From positions 1 to 64,000 of the forward strand of contig NZ_QLNV01000007.1 in NCBI RefSeq assembly GCF_003285545.1: DNA of 64,000 bases, in the 5' to 3' direction. Below the pieces are notes generated by a model. That model was not told the DNA's origin and ran no database searches. It was given only the letters and a program-made list of their open reading frames with translations. This document shows positions 35,932-44,900 of the stretch, piece by piece. Positions within the stretch are counted from its first letter, which is position 1, and every line of letters starts with the position of its first letter. The stretch comes from Sinomicrobium soli (GTDB taxonomy: Bacteria; Bacteroidota; Bacteroidia; Flavobacteriales; Flavobacteriaceae). The translations under genes were made by a program, and so were the position numbers.

Positions 35932-38900
35932 TTAAAAATTAAATCCCATCGAAAACATCACCCTGTTCCCGTCCTTTGAGTTGAAAAGGCATACATTGGC
36001 AGTAAACATGTCGATGGCATTGAGATACAGTCCGCCACCCGCCGCATTATGCCACCGGCCGGAATCGTCGTTTCCGATCCATACCCTCCCGTAATCAAAA
36101 CCGGCATAGGTTCCCAGAGTAACAGGGAACAGGCCCGTCCGGAACCTGGTAATATTGACCCTCAGGTCGTTATTATTGTAAAAGGAGGTCCTTCCCGTAA
36201 ACCGCTGGTTCCGGTACCCCCTCAGCCCATCGGTTCCCCCGATGGCAGCTCCCTGATAAAATTCGAACTCCCTGCCCGTGTTAAAGCGGGCCTTGAACTT
36301 GGTGGCAAAAACCACATTGCCCCTGACGTCTACCGGAAGCGTAAAACGCAGCTGGGGGGTGAAATAGAAGAAATCCCTGCTGTTTTCAAGATTAGACCGG
36401 TATCCGGCGGTAATATCAAAATGCATGCCCAGGGCAGGCAGAGAATTATTGTCAAAATTGCTGTACCCGTAAGACATCTCGGCCCCGAAGAATTTCTGCC
36501 AGTCAAACAATGCCGCATCCTGTGCCAGGCTGCTTATATACCTGTCCGGGGTCCTGTCTATTTCCACGGTTTCGAAAACCGGGCCTATTTTAAAATATCC
36601 TCCCCGATACCCCTTCCATGCCATTTTGGGCGACAGGCCGAAACTGCTCATACGCACCCGGTTATAATCCATTCCCGCTGTATCTTCCGGGTTCTCGCTT
36701 TCGTTCCCGTACCCGAAGTAATTCACGGAAAAGAGCGGACTGGTAAAACGGGCATCCGCTGCAAAACTCCAGTTACCGGTAACCTCGGCGATCTCCCCCG
36801 AATAGTTCAGGTCAAAACCTCTGGTGGCAAAGTAATACCCTCCTTTTATGCTGTGCTGTGAATTATACGGGTCCCGGCGCAGGCCCTTGACGGTATAGGT
36901 ATATTTCAGTCCGAGTTTCACCCCGTCGTCCGGGTTGTACCCGAAGTCGGGGAACAGCTGCCCGGCAGCGGTCCTGACTTTTTTATAGTCGTAGACATTG
37001 AGATCGTAGTTATCGGAAATACGGGATCTCACCTTACTCTCGAAGGTATTGGGCTTGGATTTGTAGTCGTAAACGGTGATGCGCTTCCGGTTTTCCACGC
37101 GGTATATGTCATTGTTCTGGCCACCGAGTATTTTGACTGGGATCTCCCTGTCACCATTTCCCCTCACCTCAAACACATCGTCATCATCGAGCCCGTACAA
37201 CCAGATCTCCCTGGTCTCATCACGGTCAAAGGTAAGATCTATAAATTTGTTTTCCTTTTCTCCCTTAACAATCCGGTAAGCTTCTACGGCGGTTTTCCCG
37301 CCGGGCTTTCGCGTGATTATAAAGTGATCGTCCTTATCCGTTCCGTAAACCACGGGATACTGTTTCAGCAACCGGTAATACGATGCGGCCATTTCCGCCA
37401 GGTGTTCCTTGCGCTGTAGCATGACATCCCTGATCTCCCGAAGGTTCTCCCGGTCCATTTCCGGGGGCAGCAGGGCGAAGGCCCGGTTTATGACCTCCTG
37501 GTCTATACGCTCGTAAATATAACGGGCCTCTTCCTGCCAGTCCTTCAGGCTGTGGTCGTTGAGTACCGCCATGTCCAGGGGAAAGGGTTCGAAGTTAAAC
37601 CACTTGAGACTCCTGATCTCAGGGGTATAATTCTGCATCAGCCGGGTAGCGGGGATCATGCGGGTAAGCAGCCCCAGGACAGGGCCGTCGAAATCGGAAA
37701 ATACCTGGTCGCGGTCTCTCGGCACCGGTTTGTACAGGGTTTTCCCGTCTTCTTCCCCGGCCTCTGCCCACCGCCACTGGTCGCCATGCCTGTCCCAGTC
37801 ACCCAGCAGCATATCAAACAGCCGGGAACGGATATACAAACGCTCGTCTATTTTATTTTCGTCCTTCCTCCTGAGTTTTTTAACCATATCGGTGGTACTG
37901 ATGATCTTGTCGGAATACGCAAAGCTTTCCAGCCTTCCATGACCGTCGGTCACCCTCTCCTCTATGAGATACAGGGCATCGCCATAGCGGTCGTTATACT
38001 GCCCGAGCGCCTTTTGCCGGGGAACGTAATACAGCTCCGGATTGGCGTGCAATACTCCCACGGCATCAGACAATTCGCCTACGGCAAGCGCAGCATACGG
38101 CAGGGCCGTCGTGTAGAAATCCAGCAGCAGTGATTCGGTATACGAATCCCTGAGGTCATCTTCTATATATTGGTCTTTAAAAGCCACAGCCTGTAAAAAC
38201 CTTATGGCACCCTTTCTCACCTCGCGCATCATATACTCCCTGCCATCCTTATCTTCCAGTCGCAGCGAATTGGTCTGATGCCCGCCGCCGGACCTCAGGG
38301 GGGTAAGCCCCCCGTAGAGGGTGTCCAGCAATACCGTCCTGGCTTCAATCTCCTTACCGTATTCTTCCCGGTAATGGTCTCCCCACAGGGTACGGTACAA
38401 TTTGCTTTTCTCTACTTCCTTTTTCTCATAAATGGCCGATTTCACCTTTTCGGGATATACGTCCGGCCATTCCCGGTTTTCCTTATCCCCTCCGCCTTCC
38501 CGGACCACTACAGAGAACAGTGGTTGTAAAAAATCGTTTTCCTGCCCGTAAAACCTGGCTACAGCCCTGCCGCTTGCCGAGACTTCCAGCTTTACATATC
38601 CCTGGCCCCCGTATGAAAACAGACCGTCTTTCCTTATACCGGCAGGAGCGGTCTTGGAACCCGACCCACTGACGATCACAGGTATGCCCTGGCTTACCAT
38701 ATACTGCAGATTGTGCTCATGGCCGGATACAAATACCACGTTATCAGTCTGCCGGGCCAGGGTAAAAAGCCTTTTGGTCAGCTCCCGATAGGGCCTGCTC
38801 TGTATATCCTGGGGTGAAATGCCACTGGTCATCCTCACCAGGTTGATCAATGTTCCCACCCCCGGCAGGGGCACACTGTTACCCACGGGAAAAAGCTGCT

Positions 38901-39621
38901 GTTCCAGGGAAAACTGCCCCCCGTGCCCGCCGTTGCTCAGCAGGGGGTGATGTATGGCGATAAGCAGTAGTTTTCCCTGGGATTTATTGATATACCCCTC
39001 TACTTCTTCAAAAAACTGTTCCCTGGTACGGATGTCACAGTCGTCATTTACGGTAGGATGCTTGTCCCAGTCTTCCAGGAACCACTGCGAATCTATCACC
39101 AGGAGATCGACATCTTCGCTGATCTTGTTCCGCTTCAGCGGACAACCGTCTTCCGGGAGGAACGATTTCTTTCCGAGATGGTCCTCTACCCGCTTTTCCT
39201 GTCGCTTGAGCCCATTCAGTCCGTCGGAATACCAATCGTGATTTCCAGGAATAAAGATAACATCTCCCTTAAATCCGGATGCTGCCCCGGTCTGTATATC
39301 GATACGGTATTCTGCCAGTTCCCTGCCCTTGTCTTCCTTGTCCGGCATTCCGGAAGGATATATATTATCGCCCAGAAAAATGGCCGTACTGTGTTCCGGG
39401 GCACGGGCCAGTGCTTTTTCAAAAGCGGCCAGGGCAGAAGATTTTTCTCCCACAGGCGAGTTTCCCGCATCACCGATCAGGTAAAAGACATGCGAGATAC
39501 TATCGGGGCTGTTTACCGGCCGGGACCGGTCTGCACTTTTATAACGCGCCTTATACGTAGTACAGGAAGATATCAATACCACCAATACTCCCAAAAAAGC
39601 GGTTTTTTTAATTTTTATCAT
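35932..39621 (-). CDS. Giant lipoprotein: metallophosphoesterase + kinase-like middle + outer-membrane beta-barrel
   Basis: A 1229-residue multi-domain outer-membrane protein. It has a signal peptide with lipobox LISSC (Cys20). A calcineurin-like phosphoesterase (about 45-350) has all metal motifs: GDAGNS, FLGDNIYPSG, GNHDW, HHPLL and GHEHN. A middle region (about 420-760) contains GDWDRHGDQWRW near 607 and VPRDRDQVFSDFDG near 635, which resemble the catalytic and metal-binding loops of atypical kinases. The C-terminal ~370 residues (from about 860) are alternating strands ending MGFNF, with a terminal Phe like a BamA/TamA-type barrel. The enzymatic part should face the periplasm or surface. 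The substrate is unknown. Phosphoesterase and barrel calls are strong; kinase-like is inference. Confidence 0.85.
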   Translation of the reverse strand: MIKIKKTAFLGVLVVLISSCTTYKARYKSADRSRPVNSPDSISHVFYLIGDAGNSPVGEKSSALAAFEKALARAPEHSTAIFLGDNIYPSGMPDKEDKGRELAEYRIDIQTGAASGFKGDVIFIPGNHDWYSDGLNGLKRQEKRVEDHLGKKSFLPEDGCPLKRNKISEDVDLLVIDSQWFLEDWDKHPTVNDDCDIRTREQFFEEVEGYINKSQGKLLLIAIHHPLLSNGGHGGQFSLEQQLFPVGNSVPLPGVGTLINLVRMTSGISPQDIQSRPYRELTKRLFTLARQTDNVVFVSGHEHNLQYMVSQGIPVIVSGSGSKTAPAGIRKDGLFSYGGQGYVKLEVSASGRAVARFYGQENDFLQPLFSVVVREGGGDKENREWPDVYPEKVKSAIYEKKEVEKSKLYRTLWGDHYREEYGKEIEARTVLLDTLYGGLTPLRSGGGHQTNSLRLEDKDGREYMMREVRKGAIRFLQAVAFKDQYIEDDLRDSYTESLLLDFYTTALPYAALAVGELSDAVGVLHANPELYYVPRQKALGQYNDRYGDALYLIEERVTDGHGRLESFAYSDKIISTTDMVKKLRRKDENKIDERLYIRSRLFDMLLGDWDRHGDQWRWAEAGEEDGKTLYKPVPRDRDQVFSDFDGPVLGLLTRMIPATRLMQNYTPEIRSLKWFNFEPFPLDMAVLNDHSLKDWQEEARYIYERIDQEVINRAFALLPPEMDRENLREIRDVMLQRKEHLAEMAASYYRLLKQYPVVYGTDKDDHFIITRKPGGKTAVEAYRIVKGEKENKFIDLTFDRDETREIWLYGLDDDDVFEVRGNGDREIPVKILGGQNNDIYRVENRKRITVYDYKSKPNTFESKVRSRISDNYDLNVYDYKKVRTAAGQLFPDFGYNPDDGVKLGLKYTYTVKGLRRDPYNSQHSIKGGYYFATRGFDLNYSGEIAEVTGNWSFAADARFTSPLFSVNYFGYGNESENPEDTAGMDYNRVRMSSFGLSPKMAWKGYRGGYFKIGPVFETVEIDRTPDRYISSLAQDAALFDWQKFFGAEMSYGYSNFDNNSLPALGMHFDITAGYRSNLENSRDFFYFTPQLRFTLPVDVRGNVVFATKFKARFNTGREFEFYQGAAIGGTDGLRGYRNQRFTGRTSFYNNNDLRVNITRFRTGLFPVTLGTYAGFDYGRVWIGNDDSGRWHNAAGGGLYLNAIDMFTANVCLFNSKDGNRVMFSMGFNF

Positions 39622-39641
39622 ACGAATAAAAATACTACTTT

Positions 39642-39649
39642 TAATTTTG
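39642..39649 (+). promoter_or_regulatory. -7 box of the HD-PycTM gene
   Basis: TAATTTTG, an exact TAnnTTTG match in the 46-base gap between the divergent phosphoesterase and HD-PycTM genes, 18 bases before the ATG. Confidence 0.5.
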
Positions 39650-39667
39650 AACTAAAGTAAGCAAATT

Positions 39668-40870
39668 ATGGATATAATGCTTCAGCGAGTCAGGGATTAC
39701 GTGCTGAAAACAATGGGAGAGCAACTTTCCAACCACTACCTTTATCACAACTTCACCCATACCCAGCGCGTCGTAAAACACATTGACGAACTGGCTGCTG
39801 CCGAAGGACTGGGGGAACGGGATCACAACTTATTACAGATAGCAGGCTGGCTTCATGATATAGGGTATACAAAAGGCTTCCGGGATCACGAAAGTACCAG
39901 TGCCGGGATCGCCGGGGACTTTCTGCGAAGCGAACAATTGCCGGAAAGCGATATCCGAACGGTACAACGGTATATACTGGCGACCGGAAAACATCACGAA
40001 CCTTCAGACCTTGCCGAAAAGATCATATGCGATGCCGACTTTTCACACCTGGCCTCAAAAGATTACATGGATATTTCCGAATTGCTCCGCGAAGAGATCA
40101 GGCTGGTTCACGGGAAGGATTTTTCCGATACGGAATGGACAGAGGAAAACATAAGGATGTTTGAAGACCATCACCAGTACTATACCCCCCACGCCATAGC
40201 CACCTGGCAGCCACAGAAAGGCAACAATCTTCTGAAGCTCAAGAAAAAACGGTCCAGATTACAGGAAAAGAAAAACAAGGAGAAGTGGAAAAAGGCAGAT
40301 CAGAAGCGAAAAAAACAAAAGGCCGAAACTCCCGAAAGGGGGATAGAAACCCTTTTCAGGGTCACGCTTAGAAATCACACCAACCTGAGTAATATTGCAG
40401 ACAGCAAGGCCAACATACTGCTTTCCGTCAATGCCATAATCATATCCCTGGCACTGTCTACCCTTATCCCCAAGCTGGATAAGACCAGCAATTCCTACCT
40501 GCTCATACCCACCATTATTTTTATGATATTCAGCGTGGCATCGATCGCTTTTTCCGTGCTGGCTACCCGCCCCAATGTAACCAGGGGAAAATTTACCCGG
40601 GAGGATGTGAGGGACAAAAAGGTAAACCTGCTGTTTTTCGGGAACTTTCACCAGATGGACCTGCCGGCCTATGAAGAAGCCATGAGAGAGATGCGCAACG
40701 ATAAGGAATACCTCTACAACTCGCTTACCAAAGACCTGTACTACCTCGGGAAGGTCCTGGATAAAAAATACAGGCTGCTGCGCATTACCTATATGATATT
40801 CCTGATCGGGATCATTATTTCGGTGCTTTCGTTCGGTATTGCCACATATTATGTAAACTACGGGTATTAG
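39668..40870 (+). CDS. HD-domain phosphohydrolase fused to a Pycsar-effector-type (PycTM) membrane domain
   Basis: A 400-residue protein. The N-terminal HD domain (about 1-160) has YHNFTHTQRVVKH, GWLHDIGYTKGF and the later metal Asp in ICDADFSHL, as in nucleotide phosphohydrolases. A highly charged Lys/Glu linker (about 195-225) follows. The C-terminal part (about 230-400) has TLFRVTLRNHTNLSNIADSK, then hydrophobic helices (ILLSVNAIIISLALSTLI, LLIPTIIFMIFSVASIAFSV, YMIFLIGIIISVLSFGIA). This is the PycTM family found in Pycsar antiphage effectors, which respond to cCMP/cUMP by damaging the membrane. No pyrimidine cyclase gene is nearby, so a defence role is uncertain. Many Flavobacteria carry this fusion outside obvious defence loci. 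Confidence 0.8.
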   Translation: MDIMLQRVRDYVLKTMGEQLSNHYLYHNFTHTQRVVKHIDELAAAEGLGERDHNLLQIAGWLHDIGYTKGFRDHESTSAGIAGDFLRSEQLPESDIRTVQRYILATGKHHEPSDLAEKIICDADFSHLASKDYMDISELLREEIRLVHGKDFSDTEWTEENIRMFEDHHQYYTPHAIATWQPQKGNNLLKLKKKRSRLQEKKNKEKWKKADQKRKKQKAETPERGIETLFRVTLRNHTNLSNIADSKANILLSVNAIIISLALSTLIPKLDKTSNSYLLIPTIIFMIFSVASIAFSVLATRPNVTRGKFTREDVRDKKVNLLFFGNFHQMDLPAYEEAMREMRNDKEYLYNSLTKDLYYLGKVLDKKYRLLRITYMIFLIGIIISVLSFGIATYYVNYGY

Positions 40871-40899
40871 CCGCCATTCGCCGGTCTGCGGGGTTTGTG

Positions 40900-43275
40900 C
40901 TATGATGACGATGCTATTTCCTTCATCAGGTCTTCATAGGTATATGTTGCGGTTTCTTTTCCCCTCCTGTAGAGTACTTCCACCCGGAGTGCCTTTAACC
41001 CGCTTACGCCCTGCAGCTCTTCCAGCTCGAGTATTTCGACATTTTCGCTAAAGTAATTCCTGGATTGCAGAAACCGTATATACCTGAGGTATTCTTCTTC
41101 ATCCTTACTGCTGGAATACACAATGGCGATCTTGCCCTTTTGCGTAACCCTGTCTTCCGTTCCTTTCACCAGGGCCTTGTCGAGACGTTTTTTTATGATC
41201 TCGTAACGGGCGTTATAGGTGCCGTCTACATCAAATTGCTTTTCATCCATCCTGAACCGGATGGAAAGCGGGGAATTATGTACGAGCAACAGGGAAGCCA
41301 CATCGAGTTTCACCGGCAGTTCCTGTTTCATGCAATAATACTCGTTCTCCATTTCCCACATTACCTGAAGCTGCCACAAACGCAGGTTATAGAGATAGAT
41401 ATCGCTGTATACCCGGTGGTGTGCAACAGAAGCGCCGATATACATATTGTGTTCCACCCCATCGGTCTTGTAACGCTCGAAATAATGCGGGAACATCTTC
41501 TGTGCCCCAGCCTGTTTACGATCGAGCAGGGCAGCCAGCCTCTTATTGATCAGGTTTACCGATTCGTCATAATTCTTCCTGTGGTCGTATACCGCCTGGT
41601 AATGGGTATCTATACTGTTGTGATATGCATCGATACTTTCAGCAAGGGCGGTATCCAGTATCCGAAAATGATCAAAGAAAGGATGGATCTCTTCCTTGAG
41701 AAAATCCAGTACGAGCTGTTCACTTCCCGCATGAAGGCCCGTGAGAATATCATCCAGGTGACGTTCCAGCCGGAACAGGATCTCCTCGTATACGGGCAGG
41801 GCTTCCACTTCAAGGGCCCTTTCCATAATGGTCTTTACGAGGGACAACTGTATGATGAGGTCTTTCCGGATGGCTTCATTTCTCGCCCGGGACGAATCCT
41901 TGATGTCTATCTGTCCGTACAACGGGTAAACATTGTCAAAGACAATTTCTCTCAACGACGACGATACTCCCTGTAGCTGTCGTCTCATATGATGGTGTAC
42001 CTCCCGTTCGAACTTCCATTTTACACTGGGGTGAATGGAGGTGTATTCCTGCTGGATAATGGCCTCGACCTGGTTGGCTTCCTCCACTTTGGCCCTGGTA
42101 ATGGCCGTGACGAGATAAGGCATCACATCATCCAGCCGCTGAACATTGATACTGTTCAGCTCCAGGGGTCTTGGAGACCCCAGTTCTATAATCCCGAACA
42201 ATCCGAGGTCTTCCAGGATCACAGGGGCAAGAATAACGCTTTTGATCCCCTGTTTGCGTATATTGATAAAGGAAACTTCTTCAGAATCTTCCAGGTATTT
42301 GTCTATATCAGCTACGGCAAAATATTTTTTTTCTTTCAGAAGACGTGTATTACAGGCCCCTTTGCAAAGCATTTTTTCTTCGGGGAGTTCCATCGCATCA
42401 CCGAGCATCAGGCTGGAGAACGGTTTGCCCTGTTTGTGTTCAAACCTTCCTTCTGCCCGATCGTAGATACAAAATCCCACTTTTATATCGGGAATACCGT
42501 AAAGGGCACTGAATATCTTCCTGAAGTCATCGACAAAATCATCGTGATTTCCCGTACCTATCCCCAGCAATGCCGTTTTGAGGTCGGAGATCACGTTCTC
42601 TGTTGTGGCATCATACATATTACATATCCCGAACCCCTTTAATATCCAGCTTCCCGCCGGGAATTTTTCTTTCCACAGGTCTATGTCATCAAAATTGTTT
42701 AACAACAGATCCACATCTTCAGGGGTAATCTCCCGGGCCCTCTCCGTAGGAAATATTTCCAGGTAATCAGCATTGTACAGCACCCTGTAGTTTCTCACGA
42801 TCCCCCTGGCATCGGGAATATCATAAAAAACCGACCGCTGAAAATTGACATTTACCCCATAGTGCATTTTGAGTATGAGGGAGCAGGCCATAATATACTT
42901 GTACTCTTCACTGACATTGCGCAGTTTGAGATCGAAGTCCCGGCCCGCTTCATGTACAATTTTCAGGAAACGCTCCGAAGCGTTGAAGATGACATCCTCA
43001 AAAGGTATGGCTGCTATCTTGATCTCGTTGTCCGTAAGGGCCGGCGGAAAAGTATCCCGGAGCAACAGGGTAATGACCTCTGCGTGCTCTTCCAGCAGCT
43101 TTACGTCGGAAAACCCTTCACGCAACTCCGGGTACGGACGCTGGGCTTCCAGTATCTTCAAGGCTTTCATTGCAAGAAACTCATCTGCTCCACGAGCCTG
43201 TTCCTCGTAGAAATCCAGAAGCTTGTGAAAGCTTATTGCTGTTAAAAACGGAGAATCTCCAACCAATTCTTTCAT
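40900..43275 (-). CDS. GAF-domain protein of unknown function
   Basis: A 791-residue cytoplasmic protein without signal peptide or membrane segments. A GAF sensor-like domain is visible at about 265-370 (KVGFCIYDRAEGRFEH, MLCKGACNTRLL, AVADIDKYL, IKSVILAPVILEDLGLFGII). The rest is mostly helical and lacks recognisable kinase, cyclase or DNA-binding motifs. GAF domains bind cyclic nucleotides, redox cofactors or small metabolites; CKGACN could coordinate something but this is speculation. Related long GAF proteins occur widely in Bacteroidota. It converges on the HD-PycTM gene with a 29-base gap. Confidence 0.75.
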   Translation of the reverse strand: MKELVGDSPFLTAISFHKLLDFYEEQARGADEFLAMKALKILEAQRPYPELREGFSDVKLLEEHAEVITLLLRDTFPPALTDNEIKIAAIPFEDVIFNASERFLKIVHEAGRDFDLKLRNVSEEYKYIMACSLILKMHYGVNVNFQRSVFYDIPDARGIVRNYRVLYNADYLEIFPTERAREITPEDVDLLLNNFDDIDLWKEKFPAGSWILKGFGICNMYDATTENVISDLKTALLGIGTGNHDDFVDDFRKIFSALYGIPDIKVGFCIYDRAEGRFEHKQGKPFSSLMLGDAMELPEEKMLCKGACNTRLLKEKKYFAVADIDKYLEDSEEVSFINIRKQGIKSVILAPVILEDLGLFGIIELGSPRPLELNSINVQRLDDVMPYLVTAITRAKVEEANQVEAIIQQEYTSIHPSVKWKFEREVHHHMRRQLQGVSSSLREIVFDNVYPLYGQIDIKDSSRARNEAIRKDLIIQLSLVKTIMERALEVEALPVYEEILFRLERHLDDILTGLHAGSEQLVLDFLKEEIHPFFDHFRILDTALAESIDAYHNSIDTHYQAVYDHRKNYDESVNLINKRLAALLDRKQAGAQKMFPHYFERYKTDGVEHNMYIGASVAHHRVYSDIYLYNLRLWQLQVMWEMENEYYCMKQELPVKLDVASLLLVHNSPLSIRFRMDEKQFDVDGTYNARYEIIKKRLDKALVKGTEDRVTQKGKIAIVYSSSKDEEEYLRYIRFLQSRNYFSENVEILELEELQGVSGLKALRVEVLYRRGKETATYTYEDLMKEIASSS

Positions 43276-43279
43276 ATTG

Positions 43280-43287
43280 CAAATTTA
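43280..43287 (-). promoter_or_regulatory. -7 box immediately before the GAF gene (possible leaderless mRNA)
   Basis: TAAATTTG on the minus strand ends only four bases ahead of the ATG. If it is the -7 box, transcription would start at or next to the start codon, giving a leaderless message. Confidence 0.4.
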
Positions 43288-43375
43288 CTAAATTTATGAC
43301 TTCGGAAGCCATTCCTTTTGTTTTATCGGAGGGCAAACGTATTAAACGGGTGAACCTGTTGCTGGTTACAGGTTT

Positions 43376-43510
43376 GTAGTTTATTAGTTGTTAGTTCGTA
43401 GTGTGGGCAATTGCAGGTTTGGTTTGGCCGGAGATCCCTCGACTGCGCTCGGAATGAACTTCCGACTTCCTACTTCCTGCCATCTCGTCGTTTACAGACT
43501 AACGATAGTT
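43376..43510. repeat. TTAGTT tract and fragment of a CATTC element
   Basis: The 378-base gap before the DUF3050 gene holds a short TTAGTTGTTAGTT tract and a truncated element with GGAGATCCCTCGACTGCGC followed by GGAATGA. It ends ATCTCGTCGTTTACAGACTA, a stretch that also occurs near 33790. No gene is recognised. Confidence 0.6.
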
Positions 43511-43653
43511 TATGACTTGTTTCCCCAGTGTTTTACCGGGGTGGCGCAATGTATTCGATATGATGCGGCAGTTTTCTTCGTTAAAATATTCGTTAAATCG
43601 TCCCCTGCTCCTGTGCCATGCCGAAGAGTTTATTATTTTTGAAGAAAAATGCC

Positions 43654-44439
43654 ATGCTGGAAGATATAAAAACCGAGATCACCCCCTTACGTGACAAGCT
43701 GCTTCAACACTCCCTGTACCAAAACATCCACAACCCGGAAGATCTCCGGCTTTTCCTGGAGTACCACGTTTTTGCCGTATGGGATTTCATGTCACTACTA
43801 AAGGCCCTTCAGCAACACCTCACCTGCACAGCCACGCCCTGGATCCCCACGAAAGATCCGGAACTCCGGTATCTCATTAACGAAATCGTACTTGCGGAAG
43901 AAACCGATGTGACCCGGGACGGAAAGCACCTGAGCCATTACGAAATGTACCTGGAAGCTATGGAAGAATGCGGCGCGGATACCTCGCGGATAGAAAATTT
44001 CATAGCCGACCTGCTTTCATTGAAAAACATACTGGTAGACATCAAACTCAGTGAACTGCCGGAAGCTGTTAAGGAATTCCTTAACTTCACCTTCTTTCTT
44101 ATCGAAGAAGGGAAACCCCATAAGATCGCTTCGGCCTTTACTTTCGGACGGGAAGATCTTATTCCGGAGATGTTCACCGCCCTGCTCCGTGAAATGCAGC
44201 AGTATTTTCCCGAACTCCGCATCAGCAAACTGCTGTATTATTTCGAGAGACATATCGAACTCGACGGGGACGAACACGGCCCCATGGCCCTTCATATGAT
44301 CTCGGCATTATGCGAAGATGACGATAAAAAATGGAAGGAAGCCCGGGAAACCGCGGTCATGGCCATCGAAATGCGAACAGCACTCTGGGACACCATTGAA
44401 CAGGAGATCATCAGGGCAAGAGCAGGTTCCCTGGCCTGA
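43654..44439 (+). CDS. DUF3050 protein (heme-oxygenase-like fold)
   Basis: A 261-residue, largely helical protein of the DUF3050 family, related in fold to heme-oxygenase-like proteins. Conserved His/Glu-rich helices are seen: LEYHVFAVWDFMSLLKALQQ, NEIVLAEETD, GKHLSHYEMYLEAME, AFTFGREDLIPEMF and YYFERHIELDGDEHG. These could bind a di-iron or heme centre as in this superfamily; no activity is established. I start at the ATG that gives MLEDIKTEI, because the upstream twelve residues (MPKSLLFLKKNA) are not helical-family-like; this choice is moderate. It converges on a 2Fe-2S ferredoxin gene 16 bases away. Confidence 0.82.
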   Translation: MLEDIKTEITPLRDKLLQHSLYQNIHNPEDLRLFLEYHVFAVWDFMSLLKALQQHLTCTATPWIPTKDPELRYLINEIVLAEETDVTRDGKHLSHYEMYLEAMEECGADTSRIENFIADLLSLKNILVDIKLSELPEAVKEFLNFTFFLIEEGKPHKIASAFTFGREDLIPEMFTALLREMQQYFPELRISKLLYYFERHIELDGDEHGPMALHMISALCEDDDKKWKEARETAVMAIEMRTALWDTIEQEIIRARAGSLA

Positions 44440-44455
44440 TTCCCGGATAATATAT

Positions 44456-44776
44456 TTACACTTCCGGCGCCAGTTCCAGTTCCAGCCCGTCCATATCTTC
44501 GGTAATGGGAAGCTGGCATCCCAGCCTGCTGTTGTCTTTTACATGAAATGCCTCGAACAGCATGGCCTCTTCATCGGGCCCCATCTCGGGCAGTTCATGC
44601 CCCGAGAGTACGTAACACTGGCATGATGCACACATAGCCATTCCCCCGCAGGTCCCCTCTACCGGGAGCTCATAAGCCTTACACAATTCCATGATGTTCA
44701 TGGCCATATCGGTAGGAGCATCCAGTTCGTGAACTACCCCTTCCCTGTCTTTGATCTTGATCTTTATATCAGACAT
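44456..44776 (-). CDS. 2Fe-2S ferredoxin (adrenodoxin type)
   Basis: A 106-residue electron carrier. The cluster ligands are in GTCGGMAMCASCQCYVL plus the later Cys in RLGCQLPI, the CX5CX2C...C arrangement of vertebrate/Isc-type 2Fe-2S ferredoxins. Acidic residues (DEEAMLFEAF, EDMDGLELELAPEV) fit a redox-partner surface. The ATG giving MSDIKIKIKDR is preferred over the in-frame one nine codons upstream. The partner reductase is unknown; the convergent DUF3050 protein is a neighbour only. Confidence 0.93.
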   Translation of the reverse strand: MSDIKIKIKDREGVVHELDAPTDMAMNIMELCKAYELPVEGTCGGMAMCASCQCYVLSGHELPEMGPDEEAMLFEAFHVKDNSRLGCQLPITEDMDGLELELAPEV

Positions 44777-44800
44777 TACCGTTATTAATTTCAAAAAGGG

Positions 44801-44808
44801 CAAATTTA
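44801..44808 (-). promoter_or_regulatory. -7 box of the ferredoxin gene
   Basis: TAAATTTG on the minus strand, an exact TAnnTTTG match about 24 bases ahead of the ferredoxin ATG. It lies inside the longer alternative N-terminus, supporting the shorter start. Confidence 0.5.
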
Positions 44809-44900
44809 CAAAATATACTGCTAAGAGTTATCGAAACGGGTTTCTAATTGTCGCTGGTGCTGGTTGAAGGTTGAAAGTTTGTTTGAACTCATTCAAATGG

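Noticed and set aside
39668-43275. A complete Pycsar defence system
   Set aside because: Only the effector-like membrane domain is present. The 791-residue GAF neighbour has no cyclase motifs, and no other candidate cyclase is in the window.
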